A stretch of 64,000 nucleotides of DNA, taken from NCBI GenBank assembly GCA_021234155.1, contig JAJEKV010000027.1, forward strand, positions 6,074,623 through 6,138,622, given 5' to 3'. How positions within the stretch are numbered: the first letter of the stretch is position 1; every line of letters starts with the position of its first letter. The DNA comes from Isoetes taiwanensis (lineage: Eukaryota; Streptophyta; Lycopodiopsida; Isoetales; Isoetaceae). Under the pieces are notes generated by a model. That model saw nothing but the letters and a program-made list of their open reading frames with translations. It was not told where the DNA came from and made no database searches. Both the position numbers and the translations under genes were made by a program. Positions 1 through 11,467 of the stretch are shown here, in pieces.

Positions 1-378
1 GCCTATGTGTTATCATTATTTGAGCTACTATGGTAGTAGAGTGTAGAGGGAGGTTAGGTTTATGTTTGAGCAAATTTTTTTTTGCCTTATATGTTGTCTT
101 GACAATGGTTTTTTTCCTTTCTAACCATTTTTTAGGCAATGGTTTGTTTTTAATATTCAACATAAATTGAAATACATGTCCAAATCAACGCTTGCAAAGA
201 CAACTCCATGTCCAATATTCAGAATCAATAGCACCCTTGTCAAAATCATGTGCATGAATCGGAGAAGATAAATTTGGCTTTCGGTACTGTTGAAGTTAAG
301 CCAAGTAGTCAAATGCGGGAAAAAAAATTTGAGGTGGCATTGTCTACGGAGAAGCCACCCCGAAGTCTAAGTTATTGT
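1..378 (+). repeat. Dispersed repeat family R, module Y (partial copy)
   Basis: This stretch matches 7107-7480 almost base for base and matches the reverse complement of 24300-24640. It begins with GCCTATGTGTTATCATTATT and ends near the shared phrase AAGCCACCCCGAAGTCTAAG. In the other copies module Y is followed directly by module X; here it runs into unrelated sequence. No protein domain was recognised. It is cut by the window edge. Confidence 0.85.
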
Positions 379-1010
379 AATATCTAGCATTATAACAGGG
401 GAGTTTTTTAAGTTTTGTACTGTTTTCTTTAAGGTTTTCATATGATTTGGTGGCCATATTCATCCAGGTGTACTAAAGAGTATTTCTAGAGTGCAACCTT
501 TTGTTAGCCATTCATTTTAGGAAAGGGGGCAAATCCTGTGGTGGGGGCTTTTTTGTGCTGGTTGTGAATATCCTCCCATTATTTTTAGGGTTCTTTTTAG
601 GGTTGTGTAGATTAGGGTCTGATCTATGGATTGGATTCGCGGGAGGCCTTCAGGTCGTGGTCTTCTGGTTGTCGGAACAGAGAGAAGACGGAGTAGCAAA
701 TCATTTAAGAAAGTGTTTTGTGGGTCCTTTTTGTGCCTTCACCTGGCAAACCTTGCCCCGCATGGAACTACTCTCTCTATTTATTTAATTCATAAAAGGA
801 CCTGAACCCACAAATAAAATCTGCCGCATGTGCCATCTAGAAATCGACCCGCCATCTCCATTTGTTTCTTTAGACCATTTTTCTTTTTCCCAGACCAGGA
901 CTAGGTTTGTTCTTCCAAAACATGAAACTAGTAGCCTAGATCGTAGAGCTCTCTCTTTTTTTCTTTTTCTAAATCCTTTGCGCTGCTTTTTTTACCACGG
1001 CTAGAGTATA
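379..1010. other. No recognised gene
   Basis: Mixed-composition DNA. Short open frames exist on both strands but none shows a known motif or a repeat elsewhere in the window. I see nothing else to annotate here. Confidence 0.5.
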
Positions 1011-1136
1011 TTATCCGGCCTCCCTGTGGCCCCCCTGTCACAGGCATGGTATTATCCGGCCCCCCTTCTGTGTATTTCTCTGTTGTATTGGAGGAGTGGA
1101 AGAGGTATTGGTGTGGGGGGCCCAGGGGCCGGATAA
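1011..1136. mobile_element. Small foldback MITE with TA target duplication
   Basis: The ends are perfect 10-bp inverted repeats, TTATCCGGCC at 1011-1020 and GGCCGGATAA at 1127-1136, each flanked by TA. The GC-rich inner parts (runs of C near 1030 and of G near 1116) extend the pairing. An extra internal copy of the terminal motif lies at 1052-1061. Size (126 bp), TA flanks and absence of coding fit a Stowaway-like Tc1/mariner MITE; the family is inferred. Confidence 0.6.
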
Positions 1137-1138
1137 TA

Positions 1139-2499
1139 AACTTGATCCTTTTTACCATCAGTAGTCTTTTTCAGAATTTTTCAAAGATCGGATTCATGTC
1201 GCATCCGCGGAATTTGGTACAGCTTTTGGATTGAAACAGAGTTCAAGTCTGCCAACCAGGATAATGCATCAGCTCAGATACGAAGCAGTGCAGGGGCTTA
1301 TTGTTACAGAGAAAAAACGTTGGTGATTTTGAATGGAGTCCGAAAGAAAGCTGTATCCCAACACAGGGGCTGTCTTTATAGAAAATGGTGCACATCTCAA
1401 CAGATTTTCTGTATGCCATGTTCTAGGGCCTCCCCTTACTAATGCGGAATCGCGAATACTACCTTCAGTGCTACAGGTATTCCATAGACGCATTTCGCAT
1501 ATTCAGCTTTGTCCATTTGAGATATTGAAAACAACTTACATTATCTCAGAATCCAAACAACTATGAAGCTCATATTCATATTCAGGTTTTGAAAGACACA
1601 TTCTATCTTTTCCTTTATTGCTCATCTAATATGTCATTGTTACTGGCTTGCAGATTATATTGCACTGCGAAAGCGAGAGCGTGCACAAGCAAGGAAAGGC
1701 AATTCTTGCCATCATCGAAAATTCTTTTCCATCATGTATGTGTTCCTCTAGTCTCTTTGTTTCAAAAACAGGTCTTTGGTGCATTATAAGAACACGGAAG
1801 AAGCCGGTCCTCCAGTTTATCATATTCAACTGGCACAAATATATGGATTTTGAGGCCTATGTAACTGGAATAATGAGAGCATTTATAGCAAAATTTGGAA
1901 AGCTGTATATTTGGAAGCTGTAGTGTCGGTGCTTCATTAGAGGAAACTTGAGAATGGAGAGAAGATATCTTGGTTGCTGCAAAACATATCTTCAGGTGTA
2001 ACTGCCATGTTCTGCAATGATGTCATGTTATGCACTTATTTTATCATATCCATTACTACTTAGTTATGGCTACCAAGTTCCTTAAATTTTGAGTAAGTTG
2101 ACTATATGCATGCTTCATTTGCATATTCTTTATTGTTTACAAGTGTTGCTTATTCCATAAAGAAAGATGTGCTATTCCATGAGTTACTCTATTCTGGTAT
2201 GTTGATATTCAAGAAAGGCTTCACAGCAGTTGAGATAACTTCAATTCGTAATGGTGAATTTCAATGTGTAAAGTCAATCACGATACAAACATGGTTATGT
2301 TCCTAAGGCTTTTGAAGTAGTTACATTCAACGTAAATGCATTATCCACAGTGGTTTTCTGTATCACAGTGTTTTTAGAAACACATTGTTGACATTTCAAA
2401 TGTTGAAAAGTTCAAAGTTCAAATATATTCAAGGATCTGATGTTATGTTCTTAGGTACATAGTATTGGTAAAGACATGTCCTCCAGCCAAATGGTCCAC

Positions 2500-2533
<34 letters not shown>

Positions 2534-3977
2534 AGGCAAGGTGACACCATGAAGGTGCCATTTTTTATATTATCAGAATAAAAGAGTACATGCATCAACA
2601 ATATGGGAAGTTACTACAGGAGCATACCTCAACATCTTCGCTTCCCATAAGCTATGCTTATTCAGAACTCCTTAAGAGTTAGATTGGAAATATTTTAGCA
2701 AATCAGATAGCCCTGTTATGGCTTGGTAAAATTAAGCACAAAAACTTTCACAAATATGAAAAATATACCGATATAAAGAGACATGTATTTGTAGAAAAGC
2801 CCGCCACACTGATCCAAAGAGTCGCCATCGCCACGCCTCTACAATCCAAGGTCCCGACACTAAGAGGGATCTTGATGCAATGTCGCATTGTTGGGAAAAT
2901 ACGGTCATCCTCAAGTTGGCTAGGCTTAGAACAAGCCCAGCCCGCCAAACTCCTCTCTAAAGTCCGGGTGCATAATATATCTCCGCAAGATTTGATGTCC
3001 CTAGCTCGGCATTATCATCACAATCCCTTCCTCAGAATCCAATCACAAAGAACTAACCTTGAATATAACAAACTTGAGGGCCGCAGAGAATTCTCAAGAT
3101 TGCAAAACTGCCGTGGAACCTTTAGCCACAAAGCCCAATCCTCGAGCATCCCTAGATAGACTTAAATAAAAATATTCTCCAACAGGATCACATTCTTGAG
3201 GAATTTCTTTCTTTCTCAAGATTGCAGTTCATGTAACCTCCCTGACAAAGAATCTACTGCATTTCTAGAGGGATAAGATACCATGTCCTTCAGTCTGCAA
3301 ATACAATCTGAAACTCTTTGCCAATAAAAGAGTGTGAAAGCTAAAGGAAGAACCTATGATGCCAGACCTGCTCCAAAATATACACGAAGAACTCAAAGAA
3401 GATTATGCCCTACAAGGAAAACCTGTCTCCCGGTCGACCCAGATCCAAGAAAGACCTCTTGAAATCTGCAAGAAACTGATTCTTTGCAGCATAATCAGAC
3501 CTTAGAGAAACGCGATCATCTTCAACCACCGTGTCAAGAGGCCATAAGGATCTCCCGCTCGCTCCAGAGAAACAAGAAAAATCGCATTCCACCGCAGCAG
3601 TACCGACTTGGAGAGGCGGCAAGAAGCCGCCTAAACCTGCCGCCCTACCTGCGCCACTGCTTTTTCTTCTCCCTCGGTCCACTACTTTTGACACCACTTT
3701 GTCTACCATATCTTCTCCAAACATCTTAAAAAGCATTGATTAGCAGGACTTTTAGTACCTCCATTAATCAAAGTAGGGTATTCGGAGTCTCAGGTTCAAA
3801 GTCTAAATTTGGAGCCTATAAATTATGCAATTTAAAATATATGGTTTGCAATAACACATCATTCATTTTGTACTTTTATTTTATTTTGATTTTTATTTTC
3901 GCGTTTACCTCAGAGTTTATCTATGTTTGCTTCTTTTGGGGCCCGAAGGGCCCAAAAATTTTTCTAATATAACAACC
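1139..3977. other. Gene-poor stretch with exon-like scraps
   Basis: No complete gene is visible. Two short stretches look exon-like: one around 1270-1480 ending at a GT, and one around 1656-1740 preceded by TTGCAG and reading YIALRKRERAQARKGN. I cannot name the parent gene. A 108-codon minus-strand open frame at 3410-3736 shows no recognised domain. A 30-base T run lies at 2503-2532 and continues into a GGCAAGGTGACACCATGAAG motif, which may be the reversed tail of a retroposed copy. Confidence 0.35.
2503..2532. repeat. Poly(T) run, about 30 bases
   Basis: Uninterrupted T run seen directly. In the minus direction it is a poly(A) tail following a short conserved-looking segment, so a retroposon inserted in minus orientation is possible but not shown. 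Confidence 0.8.
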
Positions 3978-4412
3978 AACATAACTACTATTAACATTAA
4001 TTAACACAAACTATTACATTCAACGTGTTTAAAATTAAATTCCTCCTTAAACCCCCTTTTGTTTGGGTGCATATTCACACGGGGTGACGAGGGCAGCGAG
4101 AGGTCCTGTAATTATGTTTTGCACGTACAAAATCAACACCATATAGTATATTGCCTGAAATCTTATAGTATTTTGCAAATCTTGTTATACAATATAACAA
4201 ATTCTATACATCCATACCCCACAAACGAGGAACTTTGTGTACGGTGTAAATTAAGGAATAAGGGTTGAATATGCTTATCCAACAGCTCTCGTTGCCTGGA
4301 GTCACCCCCGTGTGAATATGCACCCAAACAAAAGGGGATTTAAGGGGGAATTTGATTTTAAACATGTTGAATGTAATGGTTTGTGTTAATTAATGTTAAT
4401 AGTAGTTATGTT
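3978..4412. mobile_element. Foldback MITE with about 126-bp terminal inverted repeats
   Basis: The outermost 18 bases, AACATAACTACTATTAAC, are identical at the left end and in reverse complement at the right end. The inverted match then continues with few mismatches for about 126 bp (3978-4103 against 4283-4412), leaving a loop of about 180 bp. No transposase is encoded. The right end abuts family R module X. I could not see a clear target duplication. Long TIRs would fit a Mutator-type or foldback non-autonomous element. Confidence 0.8.
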
Positions 4413-7400
4413 ATGGTATGACACTAGCGGGACTCGTAGTCCTTGTCACTCCTCAAAAGCTCATTTAATAGCTACCTTGTCCTCTGCGAAGGACCGTTAA
4501 ATGGGTTCATCCATGAATGCAAACCAAGCCAATCATCTCCACCATATATACTCTTTGAGTAGTGCGGCAGATGCTCCGAGAAGATGATGATGGAAGCACG
4601 CTTAGGTTCTTTATGTCTGTTACTGATTCATGTGGTTATTACAATAACAACAGACATAGCAAGTCATTCCCCTTCATCCGAACATTTATCCGACCCCCCA
4701 ATTTCCATTACCCCTGTAGGATTTTTTACTTGAAATTAGAAGGGTTGGCTCTTCTTACTTTTTTTGCTTGTGGGGGCGTTCTCTGATACAAAATGGGAAT
4801 GGCCTGGCAACAACTACTAAATGTTCAGAAAATCCATATGGCCATCGAGAAGAGGAGGATGGATGTGAACTCCCCGTTACTCGTTTGTGGCTAAAGGGGA
4901 TAATTGGTCATTAGTCACATCTTTATGAGCCAGTGTTGAACATTTGCAATTGGTTGATATCATCGATTTTCTTCAGAAAGGCATAGCCGAGACGCATGAA
5001 TATTCTTGTTTAAGGTGCTCGCATGCTCTCTCTTATGTGTCCCACTGAACACGCTATCATAGGAATGCATGTTATTATCGTAGTGGAATGGGGCACTCCA
5101 TTGCATAAAACTAGATGGTCTATCAAATTTATTTTAGATTGACTCTCAAAAAAGGTAGGAGAAAATGAATATATCAACAAGAAAGATCCGGGGATGCATT
5201 TAAAAATAGTGGAGGTATGGCGTCTGTGTTCAAAGGTGGCTAAAAACATCTCTAGTATACTGATCTATGAAATCTACTTTATTTGTCCAATGATGCAGTG
5301 ATGCAATAGCAACCGGCAGTAACGTCTTTGAGGGAATTGCTCCCATGTGCTGAAGACTAACGTACTGCCGGAGGAGGTGGAGGAGATGGAAAAGGTGGTG
5401 GTAGACTTGCTTTATACTTGCACCTATTTCCATCAGGATGATGAATGGCTGGAGGTGGCTTAGTATTTAAATTTCAATCTTGCCCTACCATTCTCGAGGT
5501 CTCTTCATATTAAAAAACACCAACTCCCTTTTTAGGCATGCAGAGAAATGGCTAAGTAGAAAAGTGTCATTCAAACAAAAATGGAGAAATGTTTTTAGCC
5601 CTTCACTAGAATAGTTGCTTTTATTGAAATATTCTAAATTTATATATTCATTTATCTATTCTCTACTCGTTTTATATTAACATAGGAGTTTCCTAATACA
5701 TATATATTATATAAGAGATCCATATTTCTTGACAAATGCCAGGCACCGTCACTAGTATTCCTAATTCTTACATATAATGATTTTCTTTCTATTTCAAATT
5801 ATTTACCATTAAACACATTATGCTTTAGCATGCACTTTAAAAGCAGCCTAATTGGTTGGTTTAATCAACTGGTACCGTTTTGGTTTTGGCACTTGAGGCA
5901 ACCTTGTTATTTGTTGTAACTTTCAAACCCCGGCTATAACTAAAACTTCATATTGATCGCGTGAGAGTTAGAAACATTCTACTTTTGCATGCATTTTGAA
6001 GCCATATGCATCCTAACATATGGCGTCCCAATCAAAATTCAATTGTTTCTTTAGCCGCGTATTTCAATAGTGCATTCCCATTAAACTTGCAATATTTTCA
6101 TTTTGTATTTGTAGAGGGGTTTTCTGGCATGGTTTGGCCTTGATTTCTGTGGCGTATTGTATAGAAATCCGTATGTTTCCACAAGCTTGAGGACTTATTG
6201 GCAATTAGTGGTCAAAATGGCTTTTTTAACTTGAGGCCTCCAGTTTTGTGGTCGACGTCTGCATGGTATGGAAACAGAAAGGATTGGATGTGCACATGGC
6301 AAGATCTGTTGAGTGGACATGTCGTCTAACATGCTGGTCTAGCATGGGTTTTAAGTATTTGGGGATATGCATAATGCACAACCTTCTAGGATCAAACTAT
6401 GGTGCAAACTCTTATTAGCAGGTTACGAGCTATTAACGGGATTCCCTAGGGAATTATGATCACGGAAACCAAGGCTAGGTTCATGGGCGCCAACGGCTGA
6501 AGATAGGTTTACCCTTGGACCCGGGCGTTAAGGGGGATAACGCCCTCATCCTCGGGCTTATGGCCCAAAAAAATTTGGCAATGGCTCGGGTGTTTATCTA
6601 GAAACATTAGTATTCTACTGGTCTTGAATCATCTCTACATGCACCCCTCCCCCCCCCCCAAAATCAAGCTTTGCCCTACTATTAAAGTGGCATCGGCTCA
6701 AAGATGGCAGTTGTAACATCAACTGGCTATTAAAATCCCTACAATTATCTTTGCACATCTATTGCGTAGGACTCTGTAATTCAATTAGCTTGTGACGGTG
6801 CAAGTAAGGGCCACTTCGCCCTTCAACTCCTAAACTGAAAGAAGCGTACGAAGACAAATTAGAAAGAAAATTCAGAGGAAGAAACAAACAAAGGCCAACA
6901 AGAAGCACTAGTTTGCGGAATTAAGGAAGTCCTCCTGCACTTCTGATATTTTTAGATTGCCAGAAATAAGCCGAAGCAAAAGTAGGGAATGGTGCTAAAA
7001 AACTTTTGTCACGACTTACAAGGTGTCATCTGCCCAAGGGAACTACGTCCTAAGGAAAGGGGGAGGATTAAACTGGGAAGCCATATTGAGGTTTTGTTAA
7101 GGCCATCATGCCCTATGTGTTATCATTATTTGAGCTACTATGGTAGTAGATGGAGGTTATGTTTATGTTTGAGCAAAATTTGTTTTGCCTTATATGTTGT
7201 CTTGACAATTGTTTTTTTCCTTTCTACCCCTTTTTTAGGCAATGTTTGTTTTTAATATTCAACATAAATTGAAATACATGTCCAAATCAACGCTTGCAAA
7301 GACAACTCCATGTCCAATATTGAGAATCAATAGCACCCTTGTCAAAATCATGTGCATGAATGGGAGAAGATAAACTTGGCTATCGGTACTGTTGAAGTTA

Positions 7401-7483
7401 AGCCAAGTAGTCAAATGCGGGGAAAAAAGATTTGAGGTGGCATTGTCTACGGAGAAGCCACCCCGAGTCTAAGTTACTGTCCC
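4413..7483 (+). repeat. Dispersed repeat family R: modules X, M and Y in order
   Basis: Module X (4413 to about 5690) is repeated in direct orientation at 7604-8785 at roughly 95% identity by eye. Module M (about 5690-6780) and module Y (6780-7483) recur inverted at 23607-25430, 28390-29040 and 32060-33668. There is no recognisable protein: the 74-codon frame near 4562 is conserved only because the DNA is. Two direct X copies around M-Y would fit long terminal repeats of a non-coding retroelement, but I saw no primer site, polypurine tract or clean ends, so it stays unclassified. Confidence 0.75.
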
Positions 7484-7518
7484 ATGACCTATTGGTCTCC
7501 GTGGACATTAAAAAATTT

Positions 7519-7596
7519 ATTCTATTCTATTCTATTCTATTCTATTCTATTCTATTCTATTCTATTCTATTCTATTCTATTATATTCTATTCTATT
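7519..7596 (+). repeat. (TTCTA)n pentanucleotide microsatellite
   Basis: About fifteen TTCTA units with one TTATA variant. It lies between family R module Y and the following module X, where the inverted copy at 24270-24300 has only a short junction with no repeat. A related short (TAGAA) run sits at 33003-33028. Confidence 0.95.
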
Positions 7597-7603
7597 CCTA
7601 CAA

Positions 7604-8785
7604 TGGTATGATACTAGCGGGACTCGTAGTTCTTGTCACTCCTCAAAAGCTCATTTAATAGCTAGCTTGTCCGCTTCGAAGGACCGTTAAATGGGTTCAT
7701 CCATGAATGCAAACCAAGCCAATCATCTCCACCATATATACTCTTTGAGTAGTGCGACAGACGCTCCGAGAAGATGATGATAGAAGCACGCTTAGGTTCT
7801 TTATGTCTGTTACCGATTCATGTGGTTATTACAATAACAACATACATAGCAAGTCATTCCCCTTCATCCGAACATTTATCCGATCCCCCAATTTCCATTA
7901 CCCCTGTAGGAGTTTTTACCTGAAATTAGAAGGGTTGGCTCTTCTTACTTTTTTTGCTTGTGGGGGGGTTCTCTGATACAAAATTGAAATCGCCTGGCAA
8001 CAACTACTAAATGTTCAGAGAATCATATGGCCATCGAGAAGAGGAGGATGGATGTGAACTCGCCGTTACTCGTTTGTGGCTAAAGGGGATAATAGGTCAT
8101 TAGTCACATCTTTATGAGTCGGTGTTGAACATTTGCAATTGGTTGATATCATCGATTTTCTTCAGAAAGGCATAGCCGAGACACATAAATAATCTTGTTT
8201 AAGGTGCTCGCATGCTCTCTCTTATGTGTCCCACTGAACACGCTATCATAGGAATGCATGTTGTTGGGGCTCTCCATTGCATAAAACTAGATGGTCTATC
8301 AAATTTATTTTAGATCGACTCTCAAAAAAGATAGGAGAAAACGAATATATCAACAAGAAAGATCCGAGGATGTATTTAAAAATAGTGGAGGTATGGCGTC
8401 TGTGTTGAAAGGTGGCTAAAAACATCTTTAGTATACTGATCTATGAAAGCTACTTTATTTGTGCAGATGCAGTGATGCAATAGCAACTGGCGGTAACATC
8501 TTTGAGGGAATTGCTCCTATGTGCTGAAGACTAACGTACTGTCGGAGGAGGTGGAGGAGATGGAAAAGGTGGCGGTAGACTTGCTTTATACTTGCACCTA
8601 TTTCCATCAGGATGATGAATGGCTGGAGGTGGCTTAGTATTTAAATTTGAATCTTGCCCTACCATTCTCGAGGCCTCTTCACATTAAAAAACACCAACTC
8701 CCTTTTTAGGCATGCAGAGAAATGGCTAAGTAGAAAAGTGTCATTCAAACAAATATGGAGAAACGTTTTTAGCCCTTCACTAGAA
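7604..8785 (+). repeat. Family R module X, second direct copy
   Basis: Aligns with 4413 to about 5600 in the same orientation with scattered substitutions and short indels. It stops at TTCACTAGAATG, where the inverted-repeat element beginning near 8780 takes over; the 4413 copy continues there. The copy was therefore interrupted or truncated by the neighbouring element. Confidence 0.85.
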
Positions 8786-9065
8786 TGCTATGGTTCTCTT
8801 CTTATATAGAAGAGAACCATCATTCTGGGGAAAGGGACGTCTGTTTTGGCGCCACGCTATTTTGGACGTAGGAGTCATCTTTAGCCTGAGCTTTCTTTTT
8901 GGCACATGATTTCTTTAGCTCTGTCCGCTATATATATCCCTCAGAAGCTTCCAACAATTCTCATCGGCGTTTCCTTTGAGCTGAATTCTCCTTGTTCCAG
9001 TGTTTCCCTCCCTCCCTCCTCTATGGCTGGTTTCGCTTGGCTTCTGTTTGGTTTCTGTTCATCCC
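8780..9065 (+). repeat. Left arm of a 0.29-kb inverted repeat
   Basis: Matches the reverse complement of 20545-20837 at high identity. The arm begins with a self-complementary hairpin (ATGGTTCTCTTC at 8790-8801, loop TTATATA, GAAGAGAACCAT at 8809-8820) and includes a TATA-like CTATATATATCC near 8930. The two arms bracket about 11.5 kb that contains the gypsy fossil. They could be the long TIRs of a DNA transposon or two opposite insertions of one repeat. No matching target duplication was seen. Confidence 0.75.
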
Positions 9066-9433
9066 GCTGAGCTGAATGAAAAGAGTACAATGAATCATAG
9101 GAGTTTACAAATAACCCCAAATGAGTGAGTAACAATATAACGATCAGAAGAACATCCTAGGTAGCCCAAACACCCCAAGTTAAGCATCAACTGCTTCATC
9201 TCAAAGCATACGTGACTGCAAAAATCCCTCGATGACTCCACCAGACCAGCATCATTTTTCCACCGCCTCATCGAATCCAGGACCCCAACTCGACCCCCAA
9301 ACATGTAGAGACCGCGCCGAATCGCAAAAGGAGGATCGCCTACCACAAAGACACAACCGACCTCATGTAAGAAAGAACAAAAAGATGAATGGAAATCGAG
9401 AGAAATTGGTTCACTCGAAAGCCCATAGCTATG

Positions 9434-9439
<6 letters not shown>

Positions 9440-9487
<48 letters not shown>
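9440..9487. repeat. (AG)n microsatellite
   Basis: Uninterrupted AG dinucleotide array of about 48 bp, seen directly. Confidence 0.95.
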
Positions 9488-9491
<4 letters not shown>

Positions 9492-9710
9492 TTGGCCACA
9501 TGCGGACTTAGAGATTACGAGAGACAATACGAGAGATGGGAGAAGGGGAGAGATGGGTGAGAGTGGGTTTTCTTGACTCTCATCTCGAGAGACAATTTCT
9601 CCCTAACAGGAGAGAGGGGCATTTTCATTGGATTTTCATAGTTAAGGAAGTACCCTCCGGAAATTATCTTCCCTTGCCGTGAAACTTTTTGAGGTGTTCC
9701 GTCAGAATAA

Positions 9711-9774
9711 CAAAGGGGGAAGCCTTCTGCGGCAAAGGGGGAAGCCTTCTGCGGCAAAGGGGGAAGCCTTCTGG
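9711..9774 (+). repeat. 22-bp tandem repeat, about 3 copies
   Basis: Units starting CAAAGGGGGAAGCCTTCTGC begin at 9711, 9733 and 9755; the first two are identical and the third is slightly shortened. The near-perfect identity suggests recent expansion. Confidence 0.9.
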
Positions 9775-10394
9775 CTATGGCGTTTCTTTAATAGCAGATC
9801 TTGCAACGTTAAGCCCTGTTCTGGTGTCGAAAGCCATGTCAAGCTGATAGCTGTGCATGTGCCATGGCCGGAAGCTAAGAAAAGGCCCTGTTCGAAAAGG
9901 AAAGGGATTTCATAACAGCTCATGTTTTTCCTATTTGTTTTCGTTTCTGCACTGCTTTCGCACCTGAAAGAAATAAATCTTAAAGCTCAGGATAAGCAAA
10001 GGATTTCAAAGAACAGGATTCGCCCAAGGCTGAACAGGGTTCGCCCAATCTTAAAGCAAAGGATAAGCACAGGATTCGCCCAAGGTAATGAAATGGGCAC
10101 TCCATTTAGATCCGTGGGCTCATTGATTGAGAGTAAGGCGAAGCAGGTCTGTAAGAAATAACATCTCTGTGAAAAATTCTTGCCATGGATTAGCGAAGGA
10201 AGACATGCAGATTCGTGGCTTCAGCGCAGGCGGCCAAGCTTCAAGGCTGAAAAAAAGATTTTGTTGCAAATAGGGCTTCTTCAAACCGAGTTGCATTCTT
10301 ATGTTCTTATTTTCGGCTGTCAGAATCCGATGCCCATTCTTATGTTAGTGTTGGATTTGCTTCTAGTGTTAGAGCTCCAGTAATGCCAGTAATG

Positions 10395-10570
10395 CAGGGG
10401 AAGAAGCATCTGCTTCTTGAGCACCAAGAAAAATCGATTTTACAGATATAAGCAGGGGAAGATGCAGGGGCAGAAGGATCTGCTCTTGACCGCAAAGAAA
10501 AACCGATTTCACAGATATAAGCAGGGGAAGAAGCATCTGCTCTTGAGCACAAAAAAAACCGATTTCACAG
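10395..10570 (+). repeat. About 65-bp tandem repeat, 3 imperfect copies
   Basis: Each unit carries GCAGGGGAAGAAGCATCTGC, then CTTGAGCAC or CTTGACCGC, an A-rich stretch, CCGATTTCACAGATATA and a restart. The copies differ by a few substitutions and a short insertion. No coding role is apparent. Confidence 0.8.
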
Positions 10571-10956
10571 ATATATGCTTCGGAAAATCCAATTTTGAGC
10601 TTATGAAGATCAAATTGAAGCAGGAAAAATTGGCGTTCTCGAGCTTCCTTTTGGCAATTCTTTTGAAAGCGGGGGATCCCTAAAAAGAAAACCCTTGATT
10701 TTTCTTCGCCATATGATTTTATATCATAAGTTTCCTCGCTTCAAGCTTTAAACCGACTGTTTCGCGGACTATCCGCTCACCATGTAACTCTTCGTGGGCA
10801 ATAAAAAATATTCCGGCCGCAGATAGGAATTTCAGCCAAACTAGGCCAAACCGCCGCTTAGTGTGCTTAGAGATAATTATCTCTCGCCATCTCGCGCACA
10901 TACGTGAATTGTCTCGTCAGATAATGACGAGAGATAAAAAATGATCGAGCATGGCC

Positions 10957-11143
<187 letters not shown>

Positions 11144-11202
<59 letters not shown>
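11144..11202. repeat. (AG)n microsatellite
   Basis: Second long uninterrupted AG array (about 59 bp), separated from the first by the SINE tail fragment. Confidence 0.95.
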
Positions 11203-11204
<2 letters not shown>

Positions 11205-11467
11205 AGGCCCTGACCCTGGGCTGGGATCATCCCCCAGGTGCCCTCCGTGGTTTGCACAAGTGCTAACACCTGGAAATTGCAGAGGCCACCAGCGCTGGGA
11301 CGCTCCCTTAACATATAGGACACTCGGACGTATACATACGGGGACTTTCCCCTCCTATGGCAACCAACTCACCATGAGCCGGTGGCCCCTCCCTGGACCG
11401 GACTCGCCATCTATAGGAAGATGCCCAAGTGAAGGACACAGAGGGGTCATTCGGCCCACGCCTTCAA

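Noticed and set aside
1270-1480. RNase P subunit (POP4-like) exon
   Set aside because: A few residues around TEKKR and NTGAVF suggested it, but the frame is interrupted and the rest does not match.
4562-4786. A 74-codon frame conserved at 4562, 7752 and (inverted) 24129
   Set aside because: It is conserved only as part of module X of repeat family R, alongside equally conserved non-coding flanks; no known domain and no coding-type substitution pattern visible by eye.
5740-5760. A second Helitron end at GGCACCGTCACTAGT
   Set aside because: CTAG is present, but no stem of adequate length precedes it; the paralogous copy near 33040 has no hairpin either.
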